In this document: one piece after another, positions 10,527 through 20,379 of the stretch
Numbering within the stretch: the stretch's first letter is position 1
Layout: each line of letters opens with the position of its first letter
DNA from: Lachnospiraceae bacterium AC2031
GTDB lineage: Bacteria; Bacillota; Clostridia; Lachnospirales; Lachnospiraceae
DNA length: 64,000 bases
Direction: 5' to 3'
NCBI GenBank assembly: GCA_000687975.1
Contig: JIAB01000001.1
Coordinates: 1 to 64,000 of the forward strand
Program-made: the position numbers and the translations under genes
The notes under the pieces: generated by a model
Told to the model about the DNA's origin: nothing
Database searches by the model: none
What the model saw: only the letters and a program-made list of their open reading frames with translations

Positions 10527-11303
10527 ATGGAAAAGATAAGTGCGGATATAATTAAACAGGAAAATCTGGTGGATGATATATATTCTATGTGGATTAAATG
10601 TCCTCAGGTTGCTAAGGATGCTCATAGTGGTCAGTTTGTTAATCTTTATTCGAAAGATTCATCAAGACTTCTTCCTCGTCCTATAAGTATATGTGAAGTA
10701 GACAAGAAGGGAGATTCTCTCAGACTTGTGTATCGTACAGCTGGTGCTGGTACAAAAGAGTTTAGTTTGATGAAAAAAGGTGATAGCATTGATGTGCTGG
10801 GTCCTGTAGGTAATGGATACACACTTGAATGTCAGCACCCTATACTTATGGGAGGCGGTATAGGTATTCCACCTATGCTTCAGCTGGCAAAAGAGCTTTC
10901 TGCTAAAGGTATAGACAAAGATAACATTTCAGTTGTACTTGGCTATCGTGATGCTACATTCTTATTAAATGAATTCAAGAAGATTGCTACTGTATATATT
11001 TCCAGCGATACAGGAAGCGTTGGAATAAAAGGAAATGTAATTGATGCAGTGAGAGAATATGGCGTTGAGGGTGATGCTATATACGCATGTGGTCCAAAGC
11101 CTATGCTTCGCGCAATAAAGGAATATGCGTATGAAAATGATATTCCTGCTTACATTTCTTTAGAGGAAAGAATGGCTTGTGGAATAGGTGCGTGTCTTGC
11201 CTGTGTATGTGAGACCATTGATAAGGATGAGCATTCTCAGGTTAATAATGCTCGTATTTGTGTAGATGGTCCTGTTTTTAAGGCTGATGAAGTTATACTT
11301 TAG
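10527..11303 (+). CDS. pyrK: Dihydroorotate dehydrogenase B, electron transfer subunit
   Basis: The product of about 258 residues passes electrons from NADH through FAD and a [2Fe-2S] cluster to PyrD. FAD binding is indicated by RLLPRPISIC and nucleotide binding by LMGGGIGIPPML. The cluster cysteines sit in MACGIGACLACVCET and a later ARIC. The start may be this ATG or a GTG six bases upstream; neither has a strong ribosome binding site. It lies between pyrF and its obligate partner pyrD. Confidence 0.93.
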   Translation: MEKISADIIKQENLVDDIYSMWIKCPQVAKDAHSGQFVNLYSKDSSRLLPRPISICEVDKKGDSLRLVYRTAGAGTKEFSLMKKGDSIDVLGPVGNGYTLECQHPILMGGGIGIPPMLQLAKELSAKGIDKDNISVVLGYRDATFLLNEFKKIATVYISSDTGSVGIKGNVIDAVREYGVEGDAIYACGPKPMLRAIKEYAYENDIPAYISLEERMACGIGACLACVCETIDKDEHSQVNNARICVDGPVFKADEVIL

Positions 11304-11325
11304 GATTAAAGGTTAGGGATAGATA

Positions 11326-12246
11326 ATGGATAATAATGTCAATATGGCCGTAGATTTCTGCGGCGTTAATATGAAAAATCCAGTCACTGTTGCTTCGGGT
11401 ACATTTGGTTCTGGTATGGAATATAGTGACTTTGTTGATTTATCAAAGCTTGGTGCTGTTACAACAAAAGGTGTTGCCATCACTCCTTGGGAGGGAAATG
11501 CTACACCTAGAGTTGCTGAAGTTTATGGTGGAATGCTTAATGCTATAGGACTTCAGAATCCGGGACTTGATACTTTTATATCTCGTGATCTTAAGTTTCT
11601 TGAAACTCAGGATACTAAAGTTATAGTAAATGTCTGTGGCCACAGTGAAGAGGAGTATGTTTCTTGTGTTGAGAGGCTTGGTGAGTGCGATAATGTGGAT
11701 TTGTTGGAAATAAATGTTTCATGCCCAAATGTAAAAGAGGGTGGAATAGCATTTGGAACTGATCCAAAGTGTCTTAATAATATTACTAAGATGATCAAGG
11801 CAAAGGCTAAGCAGCCTGTGATTATGAAGCTTAGTCCAAATGTTACTGATATTTGTGAGATGGCCAGAGCTGCTGTTGATGGTGGTGCGGATGCTCTGTC
11901 TCTTATAAATACTCTTACTGGTATGAAGATTGATATTTATCGCAGATGTTATACGCTTGCTAACAGAACTGGTGGAATGTCTGGTCCTGCTATAAAGCCT
12001 GTGGCTCTTCGTATGGTTAATCAGGTTGCATCAGCGGTTTCTGTTCCGATTATAGGAATGGGTGGTATAGCTACTGCTGAAGATGCTATTGAATTTATTA
12101 TGGCCGGTGCAACTATGGTTTCGGTTGGTACTGCGAACTTCCATAATCCTACAGTTACTAGTGAGATAGTTGATGGAATAGAAGAGTTTATGAAGTCACA
12201 AGGAATAAAGGATTTAAGTGAAATTCGTAACTGTGTACGTTGGTAA
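11326..12246 (+). CDS. pyrD: Dihydroorotate dehydrogenase (NAD+), catalytic subunit, class 1B
   Basis: This 306-residue TIM-barrel flavoenzyme oxidises dihydroorotate to orotate. Family hallmarks are NPVTVASGTFGSGMEY near the N-terminus, LEINVSCPNVKEGG with the active-site cysteine typical of class 1B, and IPIIGMGGIATAEDAIEF for FMN phosphate binding. It is 23 bp from pyrK, with which it forms the heterotetramer. Other de novo pyrimidine genes (pyrB, pyrC, pyrE) are not in the window. Confidence 0.95.
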   Translation: MDNNVNMAVDFCGVNMKNPVTVASGTFGSGMEYSDFVDLSKLGAVTTKGVAITPWEGNATPRVAEVYGGMLNAIGLQNPGLDTFISRDLKFLETQDTKVIVNVCGHSEEEYVSCVERLGECDNVDLLEINVSCPNVKEGGIAFGTDPKCLNNITKMIKAKAKQPVIMKLSPNVTDICEMARAAVDGGADALSLINTLTGMKIDIYRRCYTLANRTGGMSGPAIKPVALRMVNQVASAVSVPIIGMGGIATAEDAIEFIMAGATMVSVGTANFHNPTVTSEIVDGIEEFMKSQGIKDLSEIRNCVRW

Positions 12247-12266
12247 AAAACTGTTAAGGAAGATTT

Positions 12267-12581
12267 ATGGCAATGCGTAAAAAGAAAGTCTATAAGTTCT
12301 CCGATGAGGTAATGGCAAAAGATGCTATTATCTCCCTTGTTTTCGGAGGACTTGGGCTTATATCAATAATATTTGTAATTGTGATGGGAATCGTCCTTAA
12401 GGGTTCGGTTCCATTTGAAATAAGTGCATTTCTCTTGGTTGCTGCTATAATGGGAGTAACCGGGTTTATTTTTGCATTGATCTCGCTTGGAGATTCGGAT
12501 AGCGGAGTTATAGGTAAAAGAATGGCAATGATCTTATCTTTAGTTGATATTGTTATACTTGCTGTTTTGTATATAGTTTAA
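12267..12581 (+). CDS. Small membrane protein, DUF4190-like
   Basis: This 104-residue protein has a basic N-terminus and three hydrophobic stretches (about residues 24-45, 51-75 and 86-104). The alternating small residues and the glycine-rich GLGLISIIFVIVMGIVL segment recall the small DUF4190 membrane family. The function is unknown. It starts 21 bp after pyrD with AAGGAAG upstream, so it may be the last gene of the pyr transcript. Confidence 0.7.
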   Translation: MAMRKKKVYKFSDEVMAKDAIISLVFGGLGLISIIFVIVMGIVLKGSVPFEISAFLLVAAIMGVTGFIFALISLGDSDSGVIGKRMAMILSLVDIVILAVLYIV

Positions 12582-12615
12582 GTTATTATTTATTTGACTT
12601 TACAGGAGGATTTGA

Positions 12616-14745
12616 ATGGGTCAGGAAGAAATAATGCTAGAGGGGATTACTCTTGGTAATATAGATGAAAGATTTGATCTTGTAAGGGATCGAATCCGTG
12701 AGATTCCAGATGAGCTTACTTGTGTTAATGAGGAGAAGTATACTTATCTGGATTTTTTTGACGTTAAAGCGCAGTATATTAATAAAATGCTTGATATATT
12801 TGGAAAGATAGAATCAGGTGACATTTCTGATATTTTGGGTAAAGAGATTAATCATGAGATGTATGAGGATATAATTTGCGATAATTATAACTCATCATAC
12901 TGTAATCCGGATTATGCAGAAGAGAAGCTTGGAATTTATGGTAAGGCATTCTCTTTTATATCTGCTGAGATTGCTGAACTTCCTGGACTTGTTTTCGATA
13001 AAAAGAAGGCTGAGATATCATTTTTATTGGAGACTTTTCTTGAACTATATTTTATGTTTAATAATAGGGATTCGATTACCGTTTCATCGGTAGAAGATGT
13101 TGTACGTTCCTACGCTGTTGATTATGCTGAGTATCATACCATTGCGAGAATGCAAGACACTTTTGTTTCTGGCGGTAATCTTGCTAATGACATCATTGAA
13201 TCTGCAGATTTATCGGATGCGTCATATCTTTATAGTTACGGTGAATATATTTCTGATACAGAGATTAAGATGGCTGAGTATCTGGCGTCTCTTCCTCAGG
13301 AAAGAATAGATGATATTGCTAAAACTTTTGCTGATGGATTTAGACGCGGCTACACTGTAATGGGTGTTGATTTTACTGGAAAGAAAAATGTTCAGATAAG
13401 ATATCATCTGGGACAGGAGAGGATAGTCCGCTCCACATGTGAGTTTTTTAGTCAAATGGGTCTCTCGCCTATACTTTTTCGAACTGCATCCAGCAGAATG
13501 GTGAAACGAGGAACAGTTCGTCAGGGGTATGAATCTTCCTATGCAAATCAGCAATTCTGTTATGATCATAGAAATGATAATGCGCTTTTTTTAAACTCTG
13601 ATTTTGTTGAAAGAAGAGTTAATGCTACAAAAAGAGCTTATGAAGGTTTTAAAAACTATGATAATGATGGTGAGATATTAGATCTTACTTCTGCTTTTGC
13701 AGGACCTGCTGTAATTGAAACATTTGGAGAGGATTTATTCTCACCTGTTCAGAAGGGGTCTGTTCCTACTCTTACTAAGGAACAGGAAGCTCTTGAAAGA
13801 AAAATGTTTGGACAACTTGCTCAGGTTTCTAATGAGTTTATTCCTGGGGATAGCTATAGCTTTTCAATTATAGCATTCCCAGTTCCGGATATTGGCGATG
13901 ACTTTGAAAAGATATTTGATGAAGTTGTTGCTATCAATACACTTGATAATGAAAAGTATAAGGCTATTCAACAGAAAATTATTGATACACTCGATATTGC
14001 AGATATAGTTCGTGTTATCGGAATGAATGGAAATAAAACTGATATTACTGTTCAGATGCGTCATCTGGAAAATCCTGCAAAGGAAACTCAGTTTGAAAAC
14101 TGTACAGCTGACGTAAATATTCCTCTTGGTGAAGTGTTTACTTCTCCTGTCTTAAAAGGTACGGAGGGAGTTCTTAATGTAAGCAGTACATATCTTAATG
14201 GCTATAATTTTGAGAATATTGAGATCTATTTTAAAGACGGAGTAGTATCGGATTATTATTGTTCTAATTTCCTTGATAATGACAGTGATTCTGAAGAAGG
14301 GGTAGAGAAGGGTAAGAGATATATTAAAGAGAATATACTTTTTAATCATGAGTTTCTTCCTTTGGGCGAGTTTGCTATTGGTACCAATACCTTGGCTTAT
14401 ACTATGGCAAGACGATATGACATATTACAGAAACTGCCTATTCTTATAGTTGAAAAGACGGGACCGCATTTTGCTCTTGGTGACACCTGTTACAGTCATA
14501 TGGAGGATCATGCTGTATTTAATCCGGATGGTAAGGAAATAGTGAGCCGAGAAAATGATTTTTCGCTTCTTCGTGATACAGAACCAGAAAAGGCTTATTT
14601 TAATTGTCATACAGATATCACTATTCCTTATAATGAATTAGGTAGACTGTATACAATTAGTCCTGAAGGAGATGAAACTGATATTATTGTTGAAGGTCGT
14701 TTTGTGCTTCCTGGTACTGAATCGTTAAATGAAGCGTTAGATTGA
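12616..14745 (+). CDS. Uncharacterised 709-residue protein, DUF5716-like
   Basis: I do not recognise a function. The protein has no signal peptide or membrane span and is acidic, with a helical N-terminal half (to about residue 250) and a mixed beta-rich C-terminal half. There are no cysteine clusters or nucleotide-binding loops. I recall large Lachnospiraceae proteins of this kind listed as DUF5716, but cannot check that. The ATG follows AGGAGG. It stands between the pyr genes and pyrimidine-nucleoside phosphorylase with 35- and 50-bp gaps, which may only reflect co-orientation. Confidence 0.7.
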   Translation: MGQEEIMLEGITLGNIDERFDLVRDRIREIPDELTCVNEEKYTYLDFFDVKAQYINKMLDIFGKIESGDISDILGKEINHEMYEDIICDNYNSSYCNPDYAEEKLGIYGKAFSFISAEIAELPGLVFDKKKAEISFLLETFLELYFMFNNRDSITVSSVEDVVRSYAVDYAEYHTIARMQDTFVSGGNLANDIIESADLSDASYLYSYGEYISDTEIKMAEYLASLPQERIDDIAKTFADGFRRGYTVMGVDFTGKKNVQIRYHLGQERIVRSTCEFFSQMGLSPILFRTASSRMVKRGTVRQGYESSYANQQFCYDHRNDNALFLNSDFVERRVNATKRAYEGFKNYDNDGEILDLTSAFAGPAVIETFGEDLFSPVQKGSVPTLTKEQEALERKMFGQLAQVSNEFIPGDSYSFSIIAFPVPDIGDDFEKIFDEVVAINTLDNEKYKAIQQKIIDTLDIADIVRVIGMNGNKTDITVQMRHLENPAKETQFENCTADVNIPLGEVFTSPVLKGTEGVLNVSSTYLNGYNFENIEIYFKDGVVSDYYCSNFLDNDSDSEEGVEKGKRYIKENILFNHEFLPLGEFAIGTNTLAYTMARRYDILQKLPILIVEKTGPHFALGDTCYSHMEDHAVFNPDGKEIVSRENDFSLLRDTEPEKAYFNCHTDITIPYNELGRLYTISPEGDETDIIVEGRFVLPGTESLNEALD

Positions 14746-14796
14746 TGACTTTGTTCAGGGGATAAAATAGGGGTTATAACTTATTGGGGGTGTTAC

Positions 14797-16110
14797 ATGA
14801 ATATAGTTGAGATAATAGAAAAAAAGAAGAGAGGTAATGCTCTAACTTCTGAAGAAATCAAATATGCAGTAAATGGACTACTTGATGGTACGGTAAAAGA
14901 TTATCAGATGTCATCTCTTCTTATGGCCATATGTCTTAAGGGGATGAATGCTGAAGAAACTACAGAACTTACTATGGCTATGAGAGATAGTGGAGATGTT
15001 TTAGATCTTTCTGATATTGGTAAGACGGTGGTAGATAAACATTCAACAGGGGGAGTAGGTGACAAGACAACTCTTATTGTTGGTCCTGTTATGGCGTCTC
15101 TCGGAGTTCCTGTTGCTAAGATGAGTGGTCGAGGTCTTGGAATTACAGGTGGAACAATAGATAAACTAGATTCGATTCCTGGTTTTAGTTCTGATGTGTC
15201 CGATGAGGATTTTATATCTCTGGTAAAAAAAGTGGGTATGGTTGATGCTGCTCAGACAAAGAATCTGGCACCTGCGGATAAGGTGCTATATGCTCTAAGA
15301 GATGTTACTGGCACAGTTGACAGTATTCCACTTATTGCGTCCAGTATTATGAGTAAAAAATTGGCTTCGGGCGCTGATGGTATAGTTCTTGATGTCAAAT
15401 GTGGTTCGGGTGCATTTATGACTGACTTTGAATCAGCGAAGAGTCTTGCAAATGCTATGATCGATATTGCACATCTTGCTGGTAAAAAGTGTACCGCTGT
15501 TATTTCAGATATGAATCAACCTCTTGGTTATTCGGTTGGTAATCTTCTGGAGGTTAGGGAGGCGATTCATTTTCTTTCTGGAAAAACGCAAAATCCTCGA
15601 CTGTATAAATTGGTAGTAGAATTGTGTAGTCAAATGTATAAGCTTTCAGATGAGTATTGTGATAATTCTGATTTAGAAGTAGAAATGATAATTAAAGATG
15701 CTATATCTTCTGGAAAAGCATATGCTAAGTTTAAGGAATTTGTATCTGCTCAGGGTGGAGATGTCCGTTTTGTTGAAGACATAGAATCTGATTCGTTAGT
15801 TATAGAAGATATAAAATTGGATATTGTGGCTAAAAGTTCTGGAGTGATCACTGCTATTGATGCCGAAAAAATTGGCAGGGCGTCACTTGCTTTGGGCGCT
15901 GGCAGAGAAACTAAGGAATCAGAAATTGATCTTAATTCGGGTATTGAATTTAAGAAAGTGGTTGGCGATAGTATTGCTGAAGGAGATGTGGTTGCCAGCT
16001 TATATGCTGCTACAGGTAAAAAGTTAAGGTTTGGTGAAAGTCTTGTTCTGGATGCTATAACAGTGGATGATATATATAAATCATCGGATATCATTCTGGG
16101 TGTGATATAA
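14797..16110 (+). CDS. pdp: Pyrimidine-nucleoside phosphorylase
   Basis: This 437-residue enzyme of nucleoside phosphorylase family II cleaves uridine and thymidine with phosphate during pyrimidine salvage. The family signature is complete: DKHSTGGVGDKTTLIVGPV followed by SGRGLGITGGTIDKLDSIPG. SSIMSKKLASGADGIVLDVK and GSGAFM contribute to phosphate and substrate binding. It could equally be called DeoA-type thymidine phosphorylase; Firmicute enzymes of this length usually accept both substrates. The ATG follows TTGGGGGTG. Confidence 0.92.
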   Translation: MNIVEIIEKKKRGNALTSEEIKYAVNGLLDGTVKDYQMSSLLMAICLKGMNAEETTELTMAMRDSGDVLDLSDIGKTVVDKHSTGGVGDKTTLIVGPVMASLGVPVAKMSGRGLGITGGTIDKLDSIPGFSSDVSDEDFISLVKKVGMVDAAQTKNLAPADKVLYALRDVTGTVDSIPLIASSIMSKKLASGADGIVLDVKCGSGAFMTDFESAKSLANAMIDIAHLAGKKCTAVISDMNQPLGYSVGNLLEVREAIHFLSGKTQNPRLYKLVVELCSQMYKLSDEYCDNSDLEVEMIIKDAISSGKAYAKFKEFVSAQGGDVRFVEDIESDSLVIEDIKLDIVAKSSGVITAIDAEKIGRASLALGAGRETKESEIDLNSGIEFKKVVGDSIAEGDVVASLYAATGKKLRFGESLVLDAITVDDIYKSSDIILGVI

Positions 16111-16142
16111 GTTATGGGATTACCGGCTTGCTAAGGTTTTCA

Positions 16143-16171
16143 TTGAATAAGTGTTATTCATAAGGTATAAT
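16143..16171 (+). promoter_or_regulatory. Sigma-A-type promoter of the PspA-like gene
   Basis: TTGAAT (16143-16148) and TATAAT (16166-16171) are separated by exactly 17 bases, 33 bases before the start codon of the PspA-like gene. This is the only clear promoter in the gap. Confidence 0.7.
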
Positions 16172-16203
16172 ATTTTATTATTTATAAAAGGGAGGTTTTA
16201 AAA

Positions 16204-16893
16204 GTGGGAATTTTACAGAGATTTAAGGATATCATGTCATCAAATATCAATGCATTACTTGATAAGGCAGAGGATCCAGAAAAGATGGTAGATCAGACAC
16301 TTCGTAATCTTAATTCAGATCTTGCGAAGGTTAAGGCTGAAACAGCAGGGGTTATGGCTGATGAGCAGAAGGCAAAGCGTAATCTTGATGAGGTTAATGC
16401 TGAGATTGCTAAGATGCAGAGTTATGCTGAGAAGGCTGTTGTTGCTGGTAATGATGCAGATGCAACCAGATTCCTTGCTGAGAAGAATAAGCTTGTAGCT
16501 AAGCAGGCTCAGCTTCAGCAGATATATGATGTTGCCGCAGCTAACGCTATGAAGATGCGTCAGATGCATGATAAGCTTGTAACAGATATAGCAGAGCTTG
16601 AATCACGACGTGATCTTATTAAATCTAAGGTTAAGCTTGCAAAGGCTCAGCAGCATATTAATCAGGCTACATCAAAGATTGATTCTCAGTCAGGATTTGC
16701 CGCATTCCAGAGAATAGAGGATAAGGCAGATGCAATGCTTGATATGGCACAGGCTGAGGCTCAGCTTAATGCTACATCAGCATCCAGTGAGGTGGATAGT
16801 CTTACTGCTAAGTATGATGCTTCTCCTGATATTGCTGTTCAGGACGAGCTTGCTGCTCTTAAGGCTAAGCTTGGAACTACTTCAGCTGAATAA
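16204..16893 (+). CDS. pspA: PspA/IM30 family membrane-stress protein
   Basis: The 229-residue protein is almost entirely coiled coil, as in the ESCRT-III-like PspA/Vipp1 family that coats and protects the inner membrane. It opens with the family start GILQRFKDIMSSNINALLDK, followed by AEDPEKMVDQTLRNL. A GTG start follows GGGAGG. It has its own promoter and no phage-shock partners nearby. The core is Ala/Lys/Glu-rich, with no cysteine. Confidence 0.9.
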   Translation: MGILQRFKDIMSSNINALLDKAEDPEKMVDQTLRNLNSDLAKVKAETAGVMADEQKAKRNLDEVNAEIAKMQSYAEKAVVAGNDADATRFLAEKNKLVAKQAQLQQIYDVAAANAMKMRQMHDKLVTDIAELESRRDLIKSKVKLAKAQQHINQATSKIDSQSGFAAFQRIEDKADAMLDMAQAEAQLNATSASSEVDSLTAKYDASPDIAVQDELAALKAKLGTTSAE

Positions 16894-16929
16894 TTCTATA
16901 TAAAAGCTTTTTAGAAGGACATTTTATTA

Positions 16930-19152
16930 ATGCTAGGACTTAATAACAAACAGTGGGAGGCCTGCTCATATACGGAGGGGCCTCTCCTTATTTTAGCAGG
17001 GGCAGGTTCTGGAAAAACCAGAGTGCTTGTGCATAGAATTGCGTATTTAATTGAAGAAAAGCAGGTTGATCCATATAACATACTTGCAATCACATTTACT
17101 AATAAAGCTGCTAATGAGATGAAGGAACGAGTGGAAGCTGCTATAGATGTTGAGCCGGGTCGTATCTGGGTTAGCACATTTCACTCTATGTGTGTTAAGA
17201 TTCTTCGTCGATTTTATGTTCGTATAGGTGGCGATAACAACTTTGCTATATATGATACTGATGATCAGAAGGCGGTGTGTAAAGAGGTACTTAAGACTCT
17301 TAATCTTGATCCTAAGATGTATAAGGAGAAGGCTTGTATAGCATTTATTTCAAGTGCTAAAGAATCCTGTAAAACACCTGAGGATCTTGAGATAGAGATG
17401 GCGGGTGATTATAGAGCTTCTCAGATGGTAAGAGTATATCGAGAATATCAGCATCGAATGAAGATCAATAATGCTCTTGATTTTGATGATCTTATATTTA
17501 AGACTCTTGATCTTTTTGCTCAGGACCCTGAGGTTCTTGAATATTATCAGGATCGCTTCAAGTATATAATGGTTGATGAGTATCAGGATACAAATGAGTC
17601 TCAGTTCCAGCTGGTCAGATTACTTGCTGGAAAATGGCGCAATCTTTGTGTCGTAGGTGATGATGATCAGTCAATTTATAAATTCCGTGGGGCTAACATC
17701 TATAATATTCTTAACTTTGAAGATGAATATAAGGATGCTAAAGTTGTTAAGCTTGAACAGAACTATAGATCAACAGAAACTATACTAAATGCTGCTAATG
17801 CAGTTATTGCGAACAATACAGGTCGTAAACAGAAGAGACTCTGGACTGAAAATGGAGTCGGCGAGAAAATCAATTACCAGGTTTACGAGACGGAACATGA
17901 AGAGGCACTTGGTGCTGTAAATAACATCATGGAGCTCTGCAATAATGGCAGAGAGTATTCGGATATAGCTATACTTTATAGAACCAACGCTCAGTCCCGT
18001 GTGATCGAAGAAAAACTTGTTTATGCAAGTATTCCTTATAAACTTGTAGGCGGAACTGGATTCTATAACAGAAAAGAAATCAGAGATATTGTGGCTTATT
18101 TGAAGCTACTTTCTAATCCTTCCGATGAGATAGCATTTTCCAGGATAATCAATGTACCTAGACGTGGTATAGGTGCAACAACGGTAACCAAGATCAGAGA
18201 GTTAAGTCTGCAAAATGGCATCTCAATGTATAATTTCTGTAAGGACGAAGGTAACAGAAAACTTCTCGGTCGAAGTGCTGATAAGATTGGCGACTTCGTT
18301 GAGATGATGGAAAGCTTTAGACCTTATATTGAAACTGGAGAGCTTGATGAGCTTTTTGACTCCATTATGGAGAAAACTGGTTATGAGATGGAATTAAGAG
18401 CTGAAGGGACGGATGAGGCAAGAGGACGACTCGAAAACCTTGATGAACTTCGCAATAAGATCTTGGGATATATGGAGGAAGAGGAACCTACTTTGTTAGG
18501 ACTCTTAGAGGATATTTCTCTGGTTGCAGATACTGACGATAGTGCGGATGATACAGATAACAAGGTTACTCTTATGACTCTTCATAGTGCAAAGGGTCTC
18601 GAGTTTCCTGTTGTATTCATGGTTGGTATGGAAGAGAGGCTTTTCCCTAGTGGACTTTCGATGGATAGTGATGATCCAGATGCTGTTGAAGAGGAACGTC
18701 GTCTATGCTATGTTGGTATTACCAGAGCTATGAAAAGACTTTTTCTCAGCTCCTGTACAACTCGTATGTCATATCAAGGTAGAGCTTACAATGCTGAGTC
18801 TAGATTTATCGAAGAGATTCCTAAAGAATATATGACCAGAACAGGTGTGAAGGCAAATGTTATTAAAACTGAACCTTTTGCTAAGAAATCCTCTGTTTCA
18901 GGTTTTAACTTTGGAGTTGGTGCCGGTGTAGCTAAGGCTATGCCTAAATCTGTACCAGCATATAATACTGGGACAAGTAATAATGTTTCAATAGATTATA
19001 ATGTAGGTGACAGAGTTAAACATATAAAATTTGGTAAGGGAACTGTTACAGATATGAAGCCGTCAGCTGATGATTTTGAAATCACAGTAAATTTTGACAA
19101 CGTTGGCGAGAAACATATGTTTGCTAAGCTAGCAAAGCTAAAGAAGATTTAA
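16930..19152 (+). CDS. pcrA: ATP-dependent DNA helicase PcrA/UvrD
   Basis: This 740-residue superfamily 1A helicase unwinds DNA in repair and displaces RecA. Motif I is AGAGSGKTRVLVHRIAYL, motif II YIMVDEYQDTNESQ, motif III VVGDDDQSIYKFRGA, motif IV LEQNYRS and motif V/VI VTLMTLHSAKGLEFPVVF with YVGITRA. The C-terminal DYNVGDRVKHIKFGKGTV is the PcrA tail that contacts RNA polymerase. It begins 36 bp after the PspA-like gene. Confidence 0.96.
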   Translation: MLGLNNKQWEACSYTEGPLLILAGAGSGKTRVLVHRIAYLIEEKQVDPYNILAITFTNKAANEMKERVEAAIDVEPGRIWVSTFHSMCVKILRRFYVRIGGDNNFAIYDTDDQKAVCKEVLKTLNLDPKMYKEKACIAFISSAKESCKTPEDLEIEMAGDYRASQMVRVYREYQHRMKINNALDFDDLIFKTLDLFAQDPEVLEYYQDRFKYIMVDEYQDTNESQFQLVRLLAGKWRNLCVVGDDDQSIYKFRGANIYNILNFEDEYKDAKVVKLEQNYRSTETILNAANAVIANNTGRKQKRLWTENGVGEKINYQVYETEHEEALGAVNNIMELCNNGREYSDIAILYRTNAQSRVIEEKLVYASIPYKLVGGTGFYNRKEIRDIVAYLKLLSNPSDEIAFSRIINVPRRGIGATTVTKIRELSLQNGISMYNFCKDEGNRKLLGRSADKIGDFVEMMESFRPYIETGELDELFDSIMEKTGYEMELRAEGTDEARGRLENLDELRNKILGYMEEEEPTLLGLLEDISLVADTDDSADDTDNKVTLMTLHSAKGLEFPVVFMVGMEERLFPSGLSMDSDDPDAVEEERRLCYVGITRAMKRLFLSSCTTRMSYQGRAYNAESRFIEEIPKEYMTRTGVKANVIKTEPFAKKSSVSGFNFGVGAGVAKAMPKSVPAYNTGTSNNVSIDYNVGDRVKHIKFGKGTVTDMKPSADDFEITVNFDNVGEKHMFAKLAKLKKI

Positions 19153-19186
19153 TGTATCTTTTTGTTTTATGCTAAAGGATTTAACT

Positions 19187-19795
19187 ATGAGAAGAAAAAT
19201 AAAAAATAACGGATTTTCTATTGCGCAGATTATAATAGCTATAGCTGCGGTAATAATTATTATTGCGGTTTCACTTGTTGCTGGAATTCTTATTCATAAA
19301 AAATGGACAGATAAGGAGAAAGAAGCTCCTCGTATCACGTCCTATGAAGTTACTGAACGCCTTGAAAGTGTAAGTGAGCTTACAACGCAGAAGATCATAT
19401 ATCAGGGCTATATTCATTATGAAGAGGGAAGTATTCCATTTATTGATAAAAAGAGTTATTCCATGACTTATACAGCTGAGATTGAAGCTGGTATAGACAT
19501 CAGTGAGATTGAGGTGACTGATGCTGGCGATAGAATAATAATTGAAATACCTGATTCTGATGTTCAGAATATTTATGTTGATCCTGACTCTGTGCAGTTT
19601 CATGATGAATCCTTTGCAATCTTTAATTGGGATTCAAAGGAAGATGGTGTTGAGGCTGTGAAAAATGCTGAGGCTGATTGCAAGGAGCATGCTGATATAG
19701 CTACTCTTAAAGAAGAAGCGGATAAGCATGCTAAGGAACTTATAGAAGATTTATTCCAGGATGCTATATCTGATCAGCAAGTTGAAGTTAGATGA
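19187..19795 (+). CDS. DUF4230-like single-span membrane protein
   Basis: The product of about 202 residues has a basic N-terminus and one membrane span (residues about 10-32), then an exported-looking domain. The ATG is chosen because AAAGGA lies seven bases upstream; the ATG 18 bases earlier has no ribosome binding site. The pattern, membrane anchor followed by SELTTQKIIYQGYIHYEEG and later IIIEIPDSDV, resembles DUF4230. The function is unknown. It follows pcrA by about 35 bp. Confidence 0.7.
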   Translation: MRRKIKNNGFSIAQIIIAIAAVIIIIAVSLVAGILIHKKWTDKEKEAPRITSYEVTERLESVSELTTQKIIYQGYIHYEEGSIPFIDKKSYSMTYTAEIEAGIDISEIEVTDAGDRIIIEIPDSDVQNIYVDPDSVQFHDESFAIFNWDSKEDGVEAVKNAEADCKEHADIATLKEEADKHAKELIEDLFQDAISDQQVEVR

Positions 19796-19842
19796 TTATT
19801 TTTTCTATGATGACTTTTTGATTTAGCTGGGTGAAATAATCT

Positions 19843-19870
19843 TTGCATAGACAAATAATTATGTTATAAT
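19843..19870 (+). promoter_or_regulatory. Sigma-A-type promoter
   Basis: TTGCAT (19843-19848) and TATAAT (19865-19870) are separated by 16 bases, upstream of the small acidic membrane protein gene. It leaves a 5' leader of roughly 60 bases. Confidence 0.7.
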
Positions 19871-19934
19871 CTCTCTATGTTATGAGTGATTTTTCACAAA
19901 ATATGATTGAATACTAGAAAGGGGGTTTCTTGAT

Positions 19935-20171
19935 ATGAGAAACGATGTGGTAGTTAAGGATGATGCAGTTGAGACAGCTAAGAGTGCTATAATTGCAATA
20001 TGCATAATTGTTGGTGTTATTACACTTATTGCAGGTGTTGCTGTAGCAGTATATAAGTATCTCACACCAGATTACCTCGATGACTTTGATGAGTTTGATG
20101 ATGACTTTGATGACGATTTCTTTGAGGATGATGCAGACTTTACTGATGATGTTGCTCCAGCTGAGGCATAA
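19935..20171 (+). CDS. Small membrane protein with acidic tail
   Basis: This 78-residue protein has one membrane span (about residues 18-38, AIIAICIIVGVITLIAGVAV) and an extremely acidic, Asp/Phe-rich tail with repeated DDFDD blocks. The ATG follows AAAGGGGG. It has its own promoter and its own terminator, so it is expressed as a single unit. The function is unknown; the tail could bind cations or a basic partner. Confidence 0.8.
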   Translation: MRNDVVVKDDAVETAKSAIIAICIIVGVITLIAGVAVAVYKYLTPDYLDDFDEFDDDFDDDFFEDDADFTDDVAPAEA

Positions 20172-20200
20172 GAGCATTTATATAGTAGAGACTTTATTAT

Positions 20201-20230
20201 GTGACAGGGAGGCACTCCCTGTCACTTTTA
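20201..20230 (+). terminator. Intrinsic terminator
   Basis: GTGACAGGGA and TCCCTGTCAC form a perfect 10-bp stem around a five-base loop, followed by TTTTATT. Confidence 0.9.
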
Positions 20231-20379
20231 TTGTATAATGAGAAAGTGATGAATCTTTATATTTATTTCTTTCATCTTAAATAATTCTTAATAAATTTGA
20301 ATTTTGTTTTTAATAACTATAATCTACAATTCATATTGTAAAACGTTTTATGGGCTTTGCCCGATTCTGGAGGGATGAA